NCBI GenBank assembly: GCA_045114175.1
Contig: JBGUJZ010000017.1
Location: 1-55,858, forward strand
DNA from: Cacconaster sp045114175
GTDB lineage: Bacteria; Bacteroidota; Bacteroidia; Bacteroidales; UBA932
DNA: 55,858 nucleotides
Reading direction: 5' to 3'
The notes under the pieces were generated by a model that saw only the letters and a list, made by a program, of their open reading frames with translations, ran no database searches and was not told where the DNA came from. A program made the translations under genes and the position numbers. The number at the start of each line of letters is the position of its first letter. Within the stretch, counting starts at the first letter, position 1. Of this stretch, positions 43,905-53,047 are shown in pieces.

Positions 43905-45019
43905 GCCGGGGCTTTGTCAAAGACGGAGACATTGAAGAGACGCCCGCCGTTGAACAGCGGGCTTTCCTTCCCGATGGCGTCGCCAACTACGTGACGGCAG
44001 AGGGGCTTGCTGCCCTGAAGCAGGAGCGGGAAGCGTTGACGGCGCAACGGGAGGCTGCCTCCGGCAATGAAAGCGACCGGCGCGTTACGCGCAACTACCT
44101 CAGTGCCAAGCTCTGCCAGCTGGAAGCGCGAATTGCTTCCGCTGTGCTTCCGGGCCGTCCCGACGATGAAACCATCGCCGGATTCGGCGCTTATTGCACC
44201 CTCCAGCCGGAAACGGGCGAACCGCGTACCGTACGGATTGTGGGGGCCGACGAAGCGGATGCCGGGAAGGGACTGATCTCCTTCTTCTCCCCTGTCGCTA
44301 AGGCGCTCTATGGCCATCGTGCCGGCGATGTAATCCCGGTTTCCGGCGGACAGATGACCCTCAGCAAGGTATCGTACGATCCGCTGCCCCTGACTCCGCT
44401 CTCCCCCGAATCGCGCCCGGCAACCTCGAAACCCTCTCCGCAGAAAAAGGCGGTCAAAAAGCTGACCTTTCCCGTCCCTCCGTCCGTGGTTGAGAAACCT
44501 GCCACGGCCAAACAGCCCGAGCGGCAGGATGATGGCGAAGAGGTTCTCCCGATTGTCAACGACCGGGGGCTCACGATTGGCAAGGCCACCCGGCGGGAAT
44601 TCCACAACGGCAGCAAGTTGCTCCATCCGGTGGTACACCTGCACCTGTTCAACAGCCAGGGTGAGCTCTATCTCCAGCAGCGTCCGCTCTGGAAAACCAT
44701 CCAGCCCGGCAAATGGGACACGGCCGTCGGCGGCCATATCGGATTCGGCGAACCCGCCTCGGAGGCCCTGCGGCGCGAAGTATCGGAAGAACTGGGTATC
44801 AATAACTTCTCCCCCGTAGCGGTACGGAAGTATCTCTTTGAGTCCGACCGCGAGAAGGAGTATGTTTATCTTTATAAAACCGTGTGCGATGAGGAACCCG
44901 CTCCGAGCGACGAGCTGGAAGGCGGACGTTTCTGGTCGCGCACCGAGATAGAAGAAAATCTAGGGAAAGGGGTATTTACCCCCAACTTTGAATTGGAATA
45001 CAAACAGTATCTGAAATAA
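43901..45019 (+). CDS. GreA/GreB-like domain fused to a Nudix hydrolase
   Basis: A 372-residue protein with no signal peptide, thus cytoplasmic. Residues about 30-85 form a Gre-type coiled coil (YVTAEGLAALKQEREAL) whose tip has acids Glu57 and Asp59. Residues 86-150 read as a GreA/GreB C-terminal domain (FFSPVAKALYGHRAGDVIPV). A Pro/Lys-rich linker (about 160-210) leads to a Nudix domain with a complete box G278-x5-E284-x7-R292-E293-x2-E296-E297-x-G299. The Nudix part (HPVVHLHLFNSQGELYLQQR, WDTAVGGHIGFGE) is like IPP-isomerase/YfcD types. The frame is continuous across the junction. The joint function is unknown. Confidence 0.82.
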   Translation: MSRGFVKDGDIEETPAVEQRAFLPDGVANYVTAEGLAALKQEREALTAQREAASGNESDRRVTRNYLSAKLCQLEARIASAVLPGRPDDETIAGFGAYCTLQPETGEPRTVRIVGADEADAGKGLISFFSPVAKALYGHRAGDVIPVSGGQMTLSKVSYDPLPLTPLSPESRPATSKPSPQKKAVKKLTFPVPPSVVEKPATAKQPERQDDGEEVLPIVNDRGLTIGKATRREFHNGSKLLHPVVHLHLFNSQGELYLQQRPLWKTIQPGKWDTAVGGHIGFGEPASEALRREVSEELGINNFSPVAVRKYLFESDREKEYVYLYKTVCDEEPAPSDELEGGRFWSRTEIEENLGKGVFTPNFELEYKQYLK

Positions 45020-45810
45020 TGGCAAAAAGAGTTTACAGCACGCTCCTGATGGTAGCGGCCGCCCTCCTGCTCTACGGTTGCGGCGGGGACCCTATCGATC
45101 CGACTCCGGTGGATCCCCCGGAGATTGACCCGACCATCTATGTAGGTATCGGTCGCGCCGGTCTCTCTCCGGAGAGCGCTACGATTGGCTATTTCAAGCA
45201 ATGCATCGAAGATGCCGGCGGGAAAATGATCTATTTTGAGCAATACGCCACCAGCGAGAGTAAAGCGACGAACGATCTCAAGAAGGTAGATGCGCTCATC
45301 ATTCCCGGCTCTTCAGCAGCCGATACCAGCGGCCGTTCGGCGTGCGACAAGCGCCTGATCGGTGCCGCCGTTGCGCAGGGCAAGCCGGTGCTAGGCGTCT
45401 GCTTCGGTTGTCAGCGCATCAACCTGATGCGGGGCGGTGAACTGGGTACGGTAATCGATGATTTTCCGGATTCGCCCTATGACCACAAGGCCGGCGGCAG
45501 CGTCTACCCCAATCACGACATCACGATTGACGAATCCTCCACCCTCTATCAGATTCTCAAGACCAAGACCATCGGGGTCAATTCCAGCCACAAGCACTAC
45601 TGCAAGGTGATTCCCGCCGGCATCAAAGTCATTGCCACGGCGCCGGACGGTGTTTGTGAGGCCATAGAAGGGACCTATCCGGGCGACATGCTGCTCGGGG
45701 TGCAGTTCCATCCGGAATACCTCTACGCCCTGCTCGGGAAGGAGGAATTCCTCCCCATCTTCGAACACCTCATCAACCAGGCCCGCGAGGTGAAATTCGC
45801 CAAGAAGTAG
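45019..45810 (+). CDS. Peptidase C26-type (gamma-glutamyl hydrolase-like) lipoprotein
   Basis: A 263-residue lipoprotein (lipobox LLLYGC, Cys21) with a short Pro/Asp-rich tether and a class-I GATase fold. The nucleophile is Cys128 in VLGVCFGCQRIN, with His231 and Glu233 in GVQFHPEY. Such enzymes cleave gamma-glutamyl bonds (PuuD, gamma-glutamyl hydrolase). The usual PGGxD loop is replaced by PGSSAAD, so substrate binding may differ. TAATG overlap with the previous gene shows translational coupling. It closes the cassette and is followed by a strong terminator. Confidence 0.85.
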   Translation: MAKRVYSTLLMVAAALLLYGCGGDPIDPTPVDPPEIDPTIYVGIGRAGLSPESATIGYFKQCIEDAGGKMIYFEQYATSESKATNDLKKVDALIIPGSSAADTSGRSACDKRLIGAAVAQGKPVLGVCFGCQRINLMRGGELGTVIDDFPDSPYDHKAGGSVYPNHDITIDESSTLYQILKTKTIGVNSSHKHYCKVIPAGIKVIATAPDGVCEAIEGTYPGDMLLGVQFHPEYLYALLGKEEFLPIFEHLINQAREVKFAKK

Positions 45811-45811
45811 C

Positions 45812-45841
45812 AAAAAAAGGGACCCGGCCGGGTCCCTTTTT
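45812..45841. terminator. Bidirectional terminator
   Basis: GGGACCCGG and CCGGGTCCC (45819-45836) form a perfect palindrome flanked by seven A and five T, so it ends the plus-strand cassette and the minus-strand OmpA-like transcript. Confidence 0.92.
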
Positions 45842-45860
45842 CAATTGAAAAGAATCCTGA

Positions 45861-46547
45861 TTATTTCAGGTTGCCGCTCTCAGCGTCCTTGATCATCTTC
45901 TCGTTAGCGGAGATGTAGATCTCGACGCGGCGGTTCTGGATACGGCCCTCCGGAGTTGCATTGTCAGCGATGGGGAGCTTGTAGGACATGCCTTCCACGC
46001 GTTTCATCTGGTTGCTGCCCATACCGCAGGTCTTCAGGTAGTCAGCCACGGTCTGTGCACGCTGGAGCGAGAGTTTCTCGTTGTACTCGTCGCTACCCGT
46101 GTTGTCGGTGTGACCCAGCACGATAATATCCGTATCGGGCAGGTCTTTCATCTGAGCTGCGAACTCCTTGAGGGATTTCTTGGAAACATCGCTCAGTGCA
46201 GCGCTGTTAACCTTGAAGAGGATACCGCTCTCGAAGGTAACCTTGATGGCGTCCAGGTCGTTGATATCCTTGACCACCTCAACGTTTGCACCTTCCAGTG
46301 CCTTGAGCTCTTCAGCCTTCTTGTCCATCTTGTTGCCGATCAGTGCGCCGACACCAGCACCGACAGCGGTACCGATAGCTGCGCCGATACCAGCGCTCTT
46401 GGCATCCTTGCCGAGCAGTGCGCCGAGCAGTGCACCAGCAGCTGCGCCGGAGCCACCACCGATAGCGGTGCCCTTACCGAGATTAGACATGTTGCCGCAT
46501 CCAGCAAGCAGAGATGCGCAAAGAACCAAAGTCAGAATTTTTTTCAT
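45861..46547 (-). CDS. OmpA-family lipoprotein with glycine zipper
   Basis: A 228-residue lipoprotein (LLAGC, Cys17). Residues about 29-72 are a glycine-zipper segment (GGGSGAAAGALLGALLG; AAIGTAVGAGVGALIG) that may insert in or associate with the membrane. Residues about 100-218 form the OmpA C-terminal domain, with VLGHTDNTGSDEYNEKLSLQRA and NRRVEIYI that bind peptidoglycan. Like YiaD/YfiB types it would tie the outer membrane to the cell wall. It lies 11 nt after the glycosyltransferase gene. Confidence 0.92.
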   Translation of the reverse strand: MKKILTLVLCASLLAGCGNMSNLGKGTAIGGGSGAAAGALLGALLGKDAKSAGIGAAIGTAVGAGVGALIGNKMDKKAEELKALEGANVEVVKDINDLDAIKVTFESGILFKVNSAALSDVSKKSLKEFAAQMKDLPDTDIIVLGHTDNTGSDEYNEKLSLQRAQTVADYLKTCGMGSNQMKRVEGMSYKLPIADNATPEGRIQNRRVEIYISANEKMIKDAESGNLK

Positions 46548-46558
46548 AAGCGTATAGG

Positions 46559-47296
46559 TTATTTGGTTGATGATTTCGGTCTGATTCTGCGGAAACGCAG
46601 GGCTATCACGCCCCAGAAGGCCTCGCCGAAGATGCCGCTGCTCATCTTGGAGGTTCCCTGTTTGCGGTCCACAAAGATGATGGGCACCTCGGTGATCTTG
46701 AAGCCGAGGCGGTAGGTATTGTATTTCATCTCGATCTGGAAACCGTAGCCACGCATCTTAACGCGGTCGAAATCTATGGTTTCCAAAACTTTGCGACGAT
46801 AGCACTTGAAACCTGCCGTGGAGTCGTACACCTTCATCCGCAGCACGGTGCGGACGTACTTGGAGGCGTAATACGACATGATGACGCGGCCGATAGGCCA
46901 GTTGATCACGCTGATTCCGTTGCAGTAGCGCGAACCGATGGCAAGGTCGGCACCTCCGTCACAGCAGGCATGGTAGAGACGAGGAAGATCTTCCGGATTG
47001 TGGGAGAAATCGGCGTCCATCTCGATGATGTAGTCGTAGCCGTGCTCCAGGGCCCAGTTGAAGCCCGTCATGTAGGCCGTACCCAGCCCCTGCTTGCCTT
47101 CCCGTTCAAGAAGAAAGAGAGAATCCGGGAAATCAGTGGTCTGCAGTCCTTTAACGATGGAAGCGGTGCCGTCCGGCGAGCCGTCGTCCACCACGAGAAT
47201 GTGGAAATCGTCTTTCAAGGCCCGCACCGCGCGGATGATGGCCTCGATGTTCTCCTTCTCGTTGTAGGTGGGAATGATGACGACTTTGCGGTCCAT
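46559..47296 (-). CDS. Polyprenol-phosphate mannosyl/glucosyl transferase (DPM1-like GT2)
   Basis: A 245-residue GT2 enzyme starting MDRKVVIIPTYNEKENIE. Donor-site motifs are VVDDGSPDGT and IEMDADFSHNP, and KQGLGTAYMTGFNWAL is typical of dolichyl/polyprenol-phosphate mannose synthases. There is no C-terminal transmembrane pair, so it is the short DPM1-like type that transfers a sugar to a lipid carrier at the inner face of the membrane. An upstream in-frame start would read into the DUF4249 gene and is disfavoured. TATCTTCG at 47322-47315 is a near match to a -7 element. Confidence 0.92.
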   Translation of the reverse strand: MDRKVVIIPTYNEKENIEAIIRAVRALKDDFHILVVDDGSPDGTASIVKGLQTTDFPDSLFLLEREGKQGLGTAYMTGFNWALEHGYDYIIEMDADFSHNPEDLPRLYHACCDGGADLAIGSRYCNGISVINWPIGRVIMSYYASKYVRTVLRMKVYDSTAGFKCYRRKVLETIDFDRVKMRGYGFQIEMKYNTYRLGFKITEVPIIFVDRKQGTSKMSSGIFGEAFWGVIALRFRRIRPKSSTK

Positions 47297-47330
47297 TTCG
47301 GTTGCTTCTTCCTGCGAAGATAACAAAAAA

Positions 47331-48344
47331 TCACAAATCAAGTGCAATCTTCTTTGAAGAAGCCGCGCAGAAGCAGCCGTATCCGCCGGTCACGCTGGAA
47401 TAGATGCTCGTCGCCTCCGAGAAGATGCTGAAGGAGGAACTGCTGTTGGCCGTTGCAAGCGAAGTACGGTAGTAGTAGAGATCGCGGTTCATGGTTGTAA
47501 AGACCAGGAAATAGTCGGCTGTGGCTCCCTCTGCACGCATCGCGTCGATATTATAACCCATGAATGAACCCCGGAAAGTGTAGCTCGCGGAAGGAATCTT
47601 CGTATCCGCGAAGAGCATGCTGACATTGTCGTCACTCAGGAATTGGGAGAGTTGATCGGTCATGCTGCCGTTCCCCTGGAAGAGGTAATCATCAGACTCC
47701 AGCTCCCAAGAGTAGGTATCTTCATAATCTTCTCCGTCATAGGAGTAAGAAAAGTGGAGATAGGGACGGATGCCGTAGTAACACGAAGGATCGGCGCCCC
47801 GGTTGACGGTCAATGACAGGTCATAATAATGGTAGGTGCCTATGTACGTATCGTTCACCGCCCGCGGAGTGACGGAATTGACCGCCAAAACCGCGCAAGT
47901 GGGCAACTGCGTCTCTGCGCTCGCCTCGTCGAAACCCGGGAAGGAGACAACCAGACGAAGCCGGTCGCCCTCGGCGGGAACATAGGTGGATTCGTAATAA
48001 AGTGGAGCATCCCCAAGATCGGGAACATCCGGATTGCCATCACCGTCCAGATCAATCATTTGCGGCTCGCGGCGCGTCAGAACATACGGGATCGTGCCGC
48101 CGTTGACATAGAGTCGGACACTCCCCTCCTCGGGTTTGAGCAACTCCATATAACTCGAGAGCGGTCCGGATTTCAGGAAGAAAGCCGAGTGGGAAACCTC
48201 AACCTGCAACGGCTCGCCAGCGCGGGCCACCGAATAGATCACTAGCTTGGGCTCGGACTCGTCGCCGTTGAACTTGATCTCCTTGGTACAGGAAACGAGG
48301 CTTAGGATCGTGAAAAGCAGTATGAAAAGTGAAAGTCGTTTCAT
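47331..48344 (-). CDS. DUF4249-type outer-membrane-associated lipoprotein
   Basis: A 337-residue lipoprotein with lipobox SLVSC. The sequence KEIKFNGDESEPKLVIYSVARAG and the following beta-rich body fit the DUF4249 family, which is regularly encoded next to a TonB-dependent receptor in Bacteroidota, much as SusD is next to SusC. The Asp/Gly-rich insertion DLDGDGNPDVPDLGD could bind calcium. It lies 12 nt after its receptor gene. The ligand is unknown. Confidence 0.85.
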   Translation of the reverse strand: MKRLSLFILLFTILSLVSCTKEIKFNGDESEPKLVIYSVARAGEPLQVEVSHSAFFLKSGPLSSYMELLKPEEGSVRLYVNGGTIPYVLTRREPQMIDLDGDGNPDVPDLGDAPLYYESTYVPAEGDRLRLVVSFPGFDEASAETQLPTCAVLAVNSVTPRAVNDTYIGTYHYYDLSLTVNRGADPSCYYGIRPYLHFSYSYDGEDYEDTYSWELESDDYLFQGNGSMTDQLSQFLSDDNVSMLFADTKIPSASYTFRGSFMGYNIDAMRAEGATADYFLVFTTMNRDLYYYRTSLATANSSSSFSIFSEATSIYSSVTGGYGCFCAASSKKIALDL

Positions 48345-48356
48345 GACAGGTTCCTC

Positions 48357-50891
48357 CTAAAACTTATAACTCCATGATAAGGAGGGCATGATCGGGAAAA
48401 TGGAAAGCTGCTTCAGCACTTTGCGCGAGGTCACGTAAACCGTTCCGTCCGGTTCAACCACATATTCCGCCTTGGAGCTGTCGTAAACAAGGAACGGATT
48501 CTGGTGGTTGTAGGTGTTGTAGATGCTGATATTGAAGATTCGCTCGCCGCCCTTGCGGAGCTGCTTGTGGAAGTTGATGCCCAAATCCAGCCGGTGATAC
48601 GGGGGCATCCGATAGTTGTTGCGCCGCTCAAAATAGGGCGTTCCGCTCGGATAGACAAATCCCTCATTGTCATCATAATAGGGCGTCAGGACATTCTGCA
48701 TGGCCAGCGAACCGCAGACGCCGCTGCCGAAGACAAAAGTACCTGAGAGGTCTATCTTCTGGTTGAACTTGTGGTTCACCACGAGGCTCAGGTCGTGCCG
48801 GCGGTCATATTTGGCCGGGAAGGGTTCGCCAAAGTTGATGATGTTGCCTTCTCGGTCAAAGCGACGCATGGTTTTGGCCCAGGTATAACCCAGCCAGCCG
48901 GTCGTGTTGCCCGACTTCTTCTGGACCAGGAACTCCACGCCGTACGACCAGCCGTACCCCATCGCCACCTTGTCTTCCCAGCCCGCCGTGGAGCCGAGGA
49001 AGGAGGCGCCGTCGCGATACTCCACCACATTATCCATGGTCTTGTAGTATCCTTCGATAGAGAAATCGAACTGTCCGCGGGTATAGAAGACGCCGGCCGC
49101 CCCCTGCCGCGACCGCATCGGGGCGATGCGGTCAGTAACCGGCACCCACAGGTCTGTAGGCAACGAGAGGTTGCTGTTCGAGAGCAGGTGCAGATACTGA
49201 CTCATTTCGGAGTAGGAGGCCTTGAAGGAGAGGTCGTTGTTGACCAGCAACCGGAGGCTCAGGCGCGGCTCGATCGAGTTATAGTTCTTAGCCGCAGTGT
49301 GATAGTGCGACCAGCGGAGTCCCAGGTTGAACTTGAACCAATCGGTCAGCGACCAGTTGTCCTCCGCATAGATTGCCGCTTCGCGGGTCAGCAGGTTGGT
49401 GTCTCCAAATGTGGTGTCTTGCTTCTGCGAGATGGTTTCCGTACCGTCGGTGTAGCCCGTCTTCATGCTGATGGTGGTCACCGATGGTTTGAAGGTGTGG
49501 AAGATATAGTCGGCACCGAATCGGATATCGTGCTCGGGAGAGGGTTTATACTCGAAGTCCGCGCCCACTGAGATGTCGTTGATCAAAGAGTTGTAACCCA
49601 GATCCGCATTGAGCGTATCGGCGGAGTAACTGATGTCGGAAGTGCCCGGTTTCGTCCCCTCCAGCTCCTCTTGCTGCTCTTCCATGCCAATCGTGAGACG
49701 ATGGCGGTAGCGCGTGTAGTTGAGCGTCGTATTCATAAAGAGCTGGGGCGAGAAGATATGGTTCCAACGGGCGGCCGTCACCACATTGCCCCACTTCCAG
49801 CCCAGATTCATCCGGGTCATGTAATTATCCGTGCAATGGGTATATGAACCATCGTCCTCCTTTTGCATATAGCTGTTGTTGTCACTCTCCTTGATGCGGG
49901 CATAGACATCGTCATCCCCGCCATACAGGCTCACATAGAGCTTGTCGTGGTTGGAGAATTTGTGAGTCAGTTTGCCGCTCAAATCGTAGAAATAGTAGCC
50001 TGCGGTGGTTCCCATGCCCGTCTCCCGGGCGGAAACCATTGCGAGCACCGGTGCGGTGAAAACATCGTAATAGGTGCGGCGCAACGATAAATTGAAGGTG
50101 GTCTTTCCCTTGATGATCGGCCCCTCCATATTGATTTTGGCCGCCAGCACGCCCACTGAGAATCCCCAGTGGAACTCCTGGTCGTTACCATCCTTGAGAC
50201 GCACGTCCACCACGCCCGAAAGGCGGCTGCCGAACCGGGCCGGGAAACTGCCTTTGTAGAGGGTCACGTTCTTGATGGCGTCGGCATCGAAGACGGAGAA
50301 AAAGCCCATCATGTGGTTCACATTGTAGAGGGGCACACCGTCGAGCAGCAGCAGGTTCTCATCGGGACCGCCGCCACGGATATAGAGGCCGGCTGAGCCC
50401 TCTGTACCGGATTGTACGCCCGGCAGCAACTGCAGGGCCTTGAGGATATCCACCTCGCCGCCGATGGCCGGAATCCGTTTGATCTGGGTCACGGGCACCT
50501 CGATGGCGCTCATCTGTGTACCGCGCACGCCGATCTCGGAGTGGGTGGCGGTCACCACGGCACCGGTGAGTTCCGTCGGAACCGGCGTCAGGCGGACGTC
50601 AAGAACCGTGTCGCGCTCCAGTTTGAGCGACATCTCCACGGAGGTATAGCCCATATAGGAATACTCCAGCGTATGCTCCCCGGCAGGAAGCGTCAGCGAG
50701 TAGTATCCAAAGTTGTTGGTCACGGCTCCCTGGCGTGTAGCCGGCTCCAGGACGGCGGCGCTCAGCAGCGGCTCGCCCGAGGTGGCGTCGATCATATAGC
50801 CGCTGACCGTCACCCGCTTCTGCGCGGAGGCCGGCAGAACGAGCAAGATCAGCAACGCGCCCGTCAGGAAGATCCGTATAAGATTCTTCAT
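48357..50891 (-). CDS. TonB-dependent receptor with CarboxypepD-like N-terminal domain
   Basis: An 844-residue outer-membrane receptor. After a signal peptide (about 1-24) comes a carboxypeptidase-regulatory-like domain (about 26-110, KRVTVSGYMIDATSGEPL), a plug (GGEVDILKALQLLPGVQSGTEGSAGLYIRGGGPDENLLLLDGVPL region, about 145-225) and a beta barrel. It is not of the SusC type. The ATG at 50891 overlaps the tex TGA by one base; an adjacent upstream GTG is less likely. Confidence 0.93.
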   Translation of the reverse strand: MKNLIRIFLTGALLILLVLPASAQKRVTVSGYMIDATSGEPLLSAAVLEPATRQGAVTNNFGYYSLTLPAGEHTLEYSYMGYTSVEMSLKLERDTVLDVRLTPVPTELTGAVVTATHSEIGVRGTQMSAIEVPVTQIKRIPAIGGEVDILKALQLLPGVQSGTEGSAGLYIRGGGPDENLLLLDGVPLYNVNHMMGFFSVFDADAIKNVTLYKGSFPARFGSRLSGVVDVRLKDGNDQEFHWGFSVGVLAAKINMEGPIIKGKTTFNLSLRRTYYDVFTAPVLAMVSARETGMGTTAGYYFYDLSGKLTHKFSNHDKLYVSLYGGDDDVYARIKESDNNSYMQKEDDGSYTHCTDNYMTRMNLGWKWGNVVTAARWNHIFSPQLFMNTTLNYTRYRHRLTIGMEEQQEELEGTKPGTSDISYSADTLNADLGYNSLINDISVGADFEYKPSPEHDIRFGADYIFHTFKPSVTTISMKTGYTDGTETISQKQDTTFGDTNLLTREAAIYAEDNWSLTDWFKFNLGLRWSHYHTAAKNYNSIEPRLSLRLLVNNDLSFKASYSEMSQYLHLLSNSNLSLPTDLWVPVTDRIAPMRSRQGAAGVFYTRGQFDFSIEGYYKTMDNVVEYRDGASFLGSTAGWEDKVAMGYGWSYGVEFLVQKKSGNTTGWLGYTWAKTMRRFDREGNIINFGEPFPAKYDRRHDLSLVVNHKFNQKIDLSGTFVFGSGVCGSLAMQNVLTPYYDDNEGFVYPSGTPYFERRNNYRMPPYHRLDLGINFHKQLRKGGERIFNISIYNTYNHQNPFLVYDSSKAEYVVEPDGTVYVTSRKVLKQLSIFPIMPSLSWSYKF

Positions 50892-53047
50892 CACGATTTA
50901 TTCTCCATTCCTTTGAGCGTCAACCCGATTCGGCGACGCTGCACATCTACGTTAATCACTTTTGCGTATAACTGCTGGTTGAGTTTCAGCACCTCGGCCG
51001 GCGAAGAGACAAAGCGGTCGCTGACCTGCGAGACGTGAATCAGTCCCTTGTCGTGGATACCCAGATCCACAAAAGCGCCGAAGTTGGTGATGTTCGAAAC
51101 GATACCCGGCAGAATCATGCCTACCCGTACATCCTCAATTGAGCGGATCTCCTGCGAGAATTCAAAGACCTTCACCCCTTCACGCGGGTCGCGGCCGGGC
51201 TTGGCCAGGAAGACCAGGATATCCTCCAGCGTGGGACGTCCCACCTCGTCGGAGACATAGCGGGCAATATCAATCCGGCTGCGGGCCGGGGAATCGCCCA
51301 TCAGTTCGGGCACGCTCACCCCTGCATCGCGGGCCATCCGTTCCACCAGTGCGTAACGCTCCGGGTGCACAGCGGAATTGTCCAGCGGATTCTTTGCACC
51401 GGGAATCCGGAGAAAGCCGGCACACTGTTCATAGGCCTTGGCGCCAAGGCGTTTGACCTTCTTCAGTCCTTCACGGGAATCAAAAGGACCGTTCTCGGTA
51501 CGGTAATCCACGATGTTCTGTGCCAGCGCAGGGCCGATGCCCGACACATAGGCGAGCAGGTGGCGGCTGGCGGTATTGAGGTTGACACCCACGCTGTTCA
51601 CGCAGGCCTCCACCGTGTTGTCCAGGGTCTCCTTCAGCAGGTTCTGGTCCACATCGTGCTGGTACTGTCCTACCCCGATGGATTTGGGATCGATCTTGAC
51701 CAGTTCGGCCAGCGGATCCATCAGCCTGCGGCCAATCGAAACCGCGCCGCGAACCGTCACGTCATACTCCGGAAACTCTTCGCGCGCCGTATCGGAGGCC
51801 GAATAGACCGATGCGCCATCTTCGTTGACCGAGAAGACGCGGATCCCCTCCGGCAACGCGATTTTCTTGATAAACTCCTCCGTCTCGCGGCCAGCCGTTC
51901 CGTTACCGATGGCAATCACTTCGATGCCGTAGGCCTCCACCATGTCGGAGATCTTTCGCATGGAGGCAAACTTCTCGCTGACAGGCGGATGCGGATAGAT
52001 GGTCTCGTTGTGCAGCAGGTTGCCCTGCGCATCCAGGCAGACCACTTTGCAGCCCGTCCGGAAACCGGGGTCGATGGCCAGCGTCCGCTTCTGCCCGATC
52101 GGGGCAGCCAGCAGCAGCTGACGAAGGTTCTCTCCGAAGACACGGATTGCCTCCACGTCGGCTTTTTCCTTGGCAATGCCGAGTGCCTCATTCTCAATGG
52201 AGGGATGCAGCAGGCGCTTGTAGGAATCGGCAATGGCCAGGTTCCACTGCGTGCGGCAAGCGGGCGAAGGACGTCGCTTTCCGCTGAAAACATTGCGCTC
52301 AATGCGCTCGGTCGCATAATCGGGATTGACCTCCACGCGAACCGAGAGCAGTTCTTCACTCACGCCGCGCAGGATGGCCAGCAGACGGTGTGAAGGGATC
52401 TTGTCCAGCCGCTGCGAGAAATCGAACCAGTTACGGTATTTGTCGGCCTTCTCATCCTCCTCCTTGCCGCGGGCCGGTCGGCTGACCACCGTTCCCCAGC
52501 GCAGATACAGATCGCGCAGGTCCGCCCGGATGCGGCTGGTCTCGGAAAGCTGTTCCGCCAGAATGTCGCGGGCTCCGGCAAGGGCTGCCTCCACATTCTC
52601 CACCTCGCCCTTCACAAAGCGACGGGCCAGCGACTGGGGATCGTCTGCCTGCATGGAAGCGATGGCCTCCGCCAGCGGCTCCAGTCCCCGTTCGCGCGCC
52701 ACGGAAGCCCGCGTGCGCCGTTTGGGTCGATAGGGCAGATAGAGATCCTCCACTTCGCGCGGATCCACCGACTGCTCAATGGCGGCGCGCAGTTCGTCGG
52801 TCAGCTTGCCTTGCTCTTCTATGCTGGAGAGCACCGCCTCCTTGCGCTTTTCCAGTTCGGTAAAGAGCTGGTGCCAGTGCTTCACTTCGGCCACTTGCGT
52901 CTCGTCAAGCGCGCCGGTGCGCTCCTTGCGGTAGCGGCTGATAAACGGGATGGTAGCCCCCTCGTCAAAGAGAGCGATACAATTATCGACCTGCCAGGAG
53001 GCAATTTGCATCTTCCCGGCGATATGGGAGACGTACAGCTTATTCAT
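50891..53047 (-). CDS. tex: Tex-family RNA-binding transcription accessory protein
   Basis: A 718-residue protein starting MNKLYVSHIAGKMQIASWQV. Domains in order are the N-terminal helical Tex region, a YqgF/RNase H-like domain (about 325-460, TLAIDPGFRTGCKVVCLDAQG), helix-hairpin-helix motifs (about 500-565, LLAYVSGIGPALAQNIVDY) and a C-terminal S1 domain (about 635-710, VGMILPGIVSNITNFGAFVDLG). Tex is linked to transcription and RNA quality control. Its start lies inside the end of the CLC gene (8-nt overlap), and an upstream extension in frame is ignored because it is only a shadow of that gene. Confidence 0.95.
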   Translation of the reverse strand: MNKLYVSHIAGKMQIASWQVDNCIALFDEGATIPFISRYRKERTGALDETQVAEVKHWHQLFTELEKRKEAVLSSIEEQGKLTDELRAAIEQSVDPREVEDLYLPYRPKRRTRASVARERGLEPLAEAIASMQADDPQSLARRFVKGEVENVEAALAGARDILAEQLSETSRIRADLRDLYLRWGTVVSRPARGKEEDEKADKYRNWFDFSQRLDKIPSHRLLAILRGVSEELLSVRVEVNPDYATERIERNVFSGKRRPSPACRTQWNLAIADSYKRLLHPSIENEALGIAKEKADVEAIRVFGENLRQLLLAAPIGQKRTLAIDPGFRTGCKVVCLDAQGNLLHNETIYPHPPVSEKFASMRKISDMVEAYGIEVIAIGNGTAGRETEEFIKKIALPEGIRVFSVNEDGASVYSASDTAREEFPEYDVTVRGAVSIGRRLMDPLAELVKIDPKSIGVGQYQHDVDQNLLKETLDNTVEACVNSVGVNLNTASRHLLAYVSGIGPALAQNIVDYRTENGPFDSREGLKKVKRLGAKAYEQCAGFLRIPGAKNPLDNSAVHPERYALVERMARDAGVSVPELMGDSPARSRIDIARYVSDEVGRPTLEDILVFLAKPGRDPREGVKVFEFSQEIRSIEDVRVGMILPGIVSNITNFGAFVDLGIHDKGLIHVSQVSDRFVSSPAEVLKLNQQLYAKVINVDVQRRRIGLTLKGMENKS

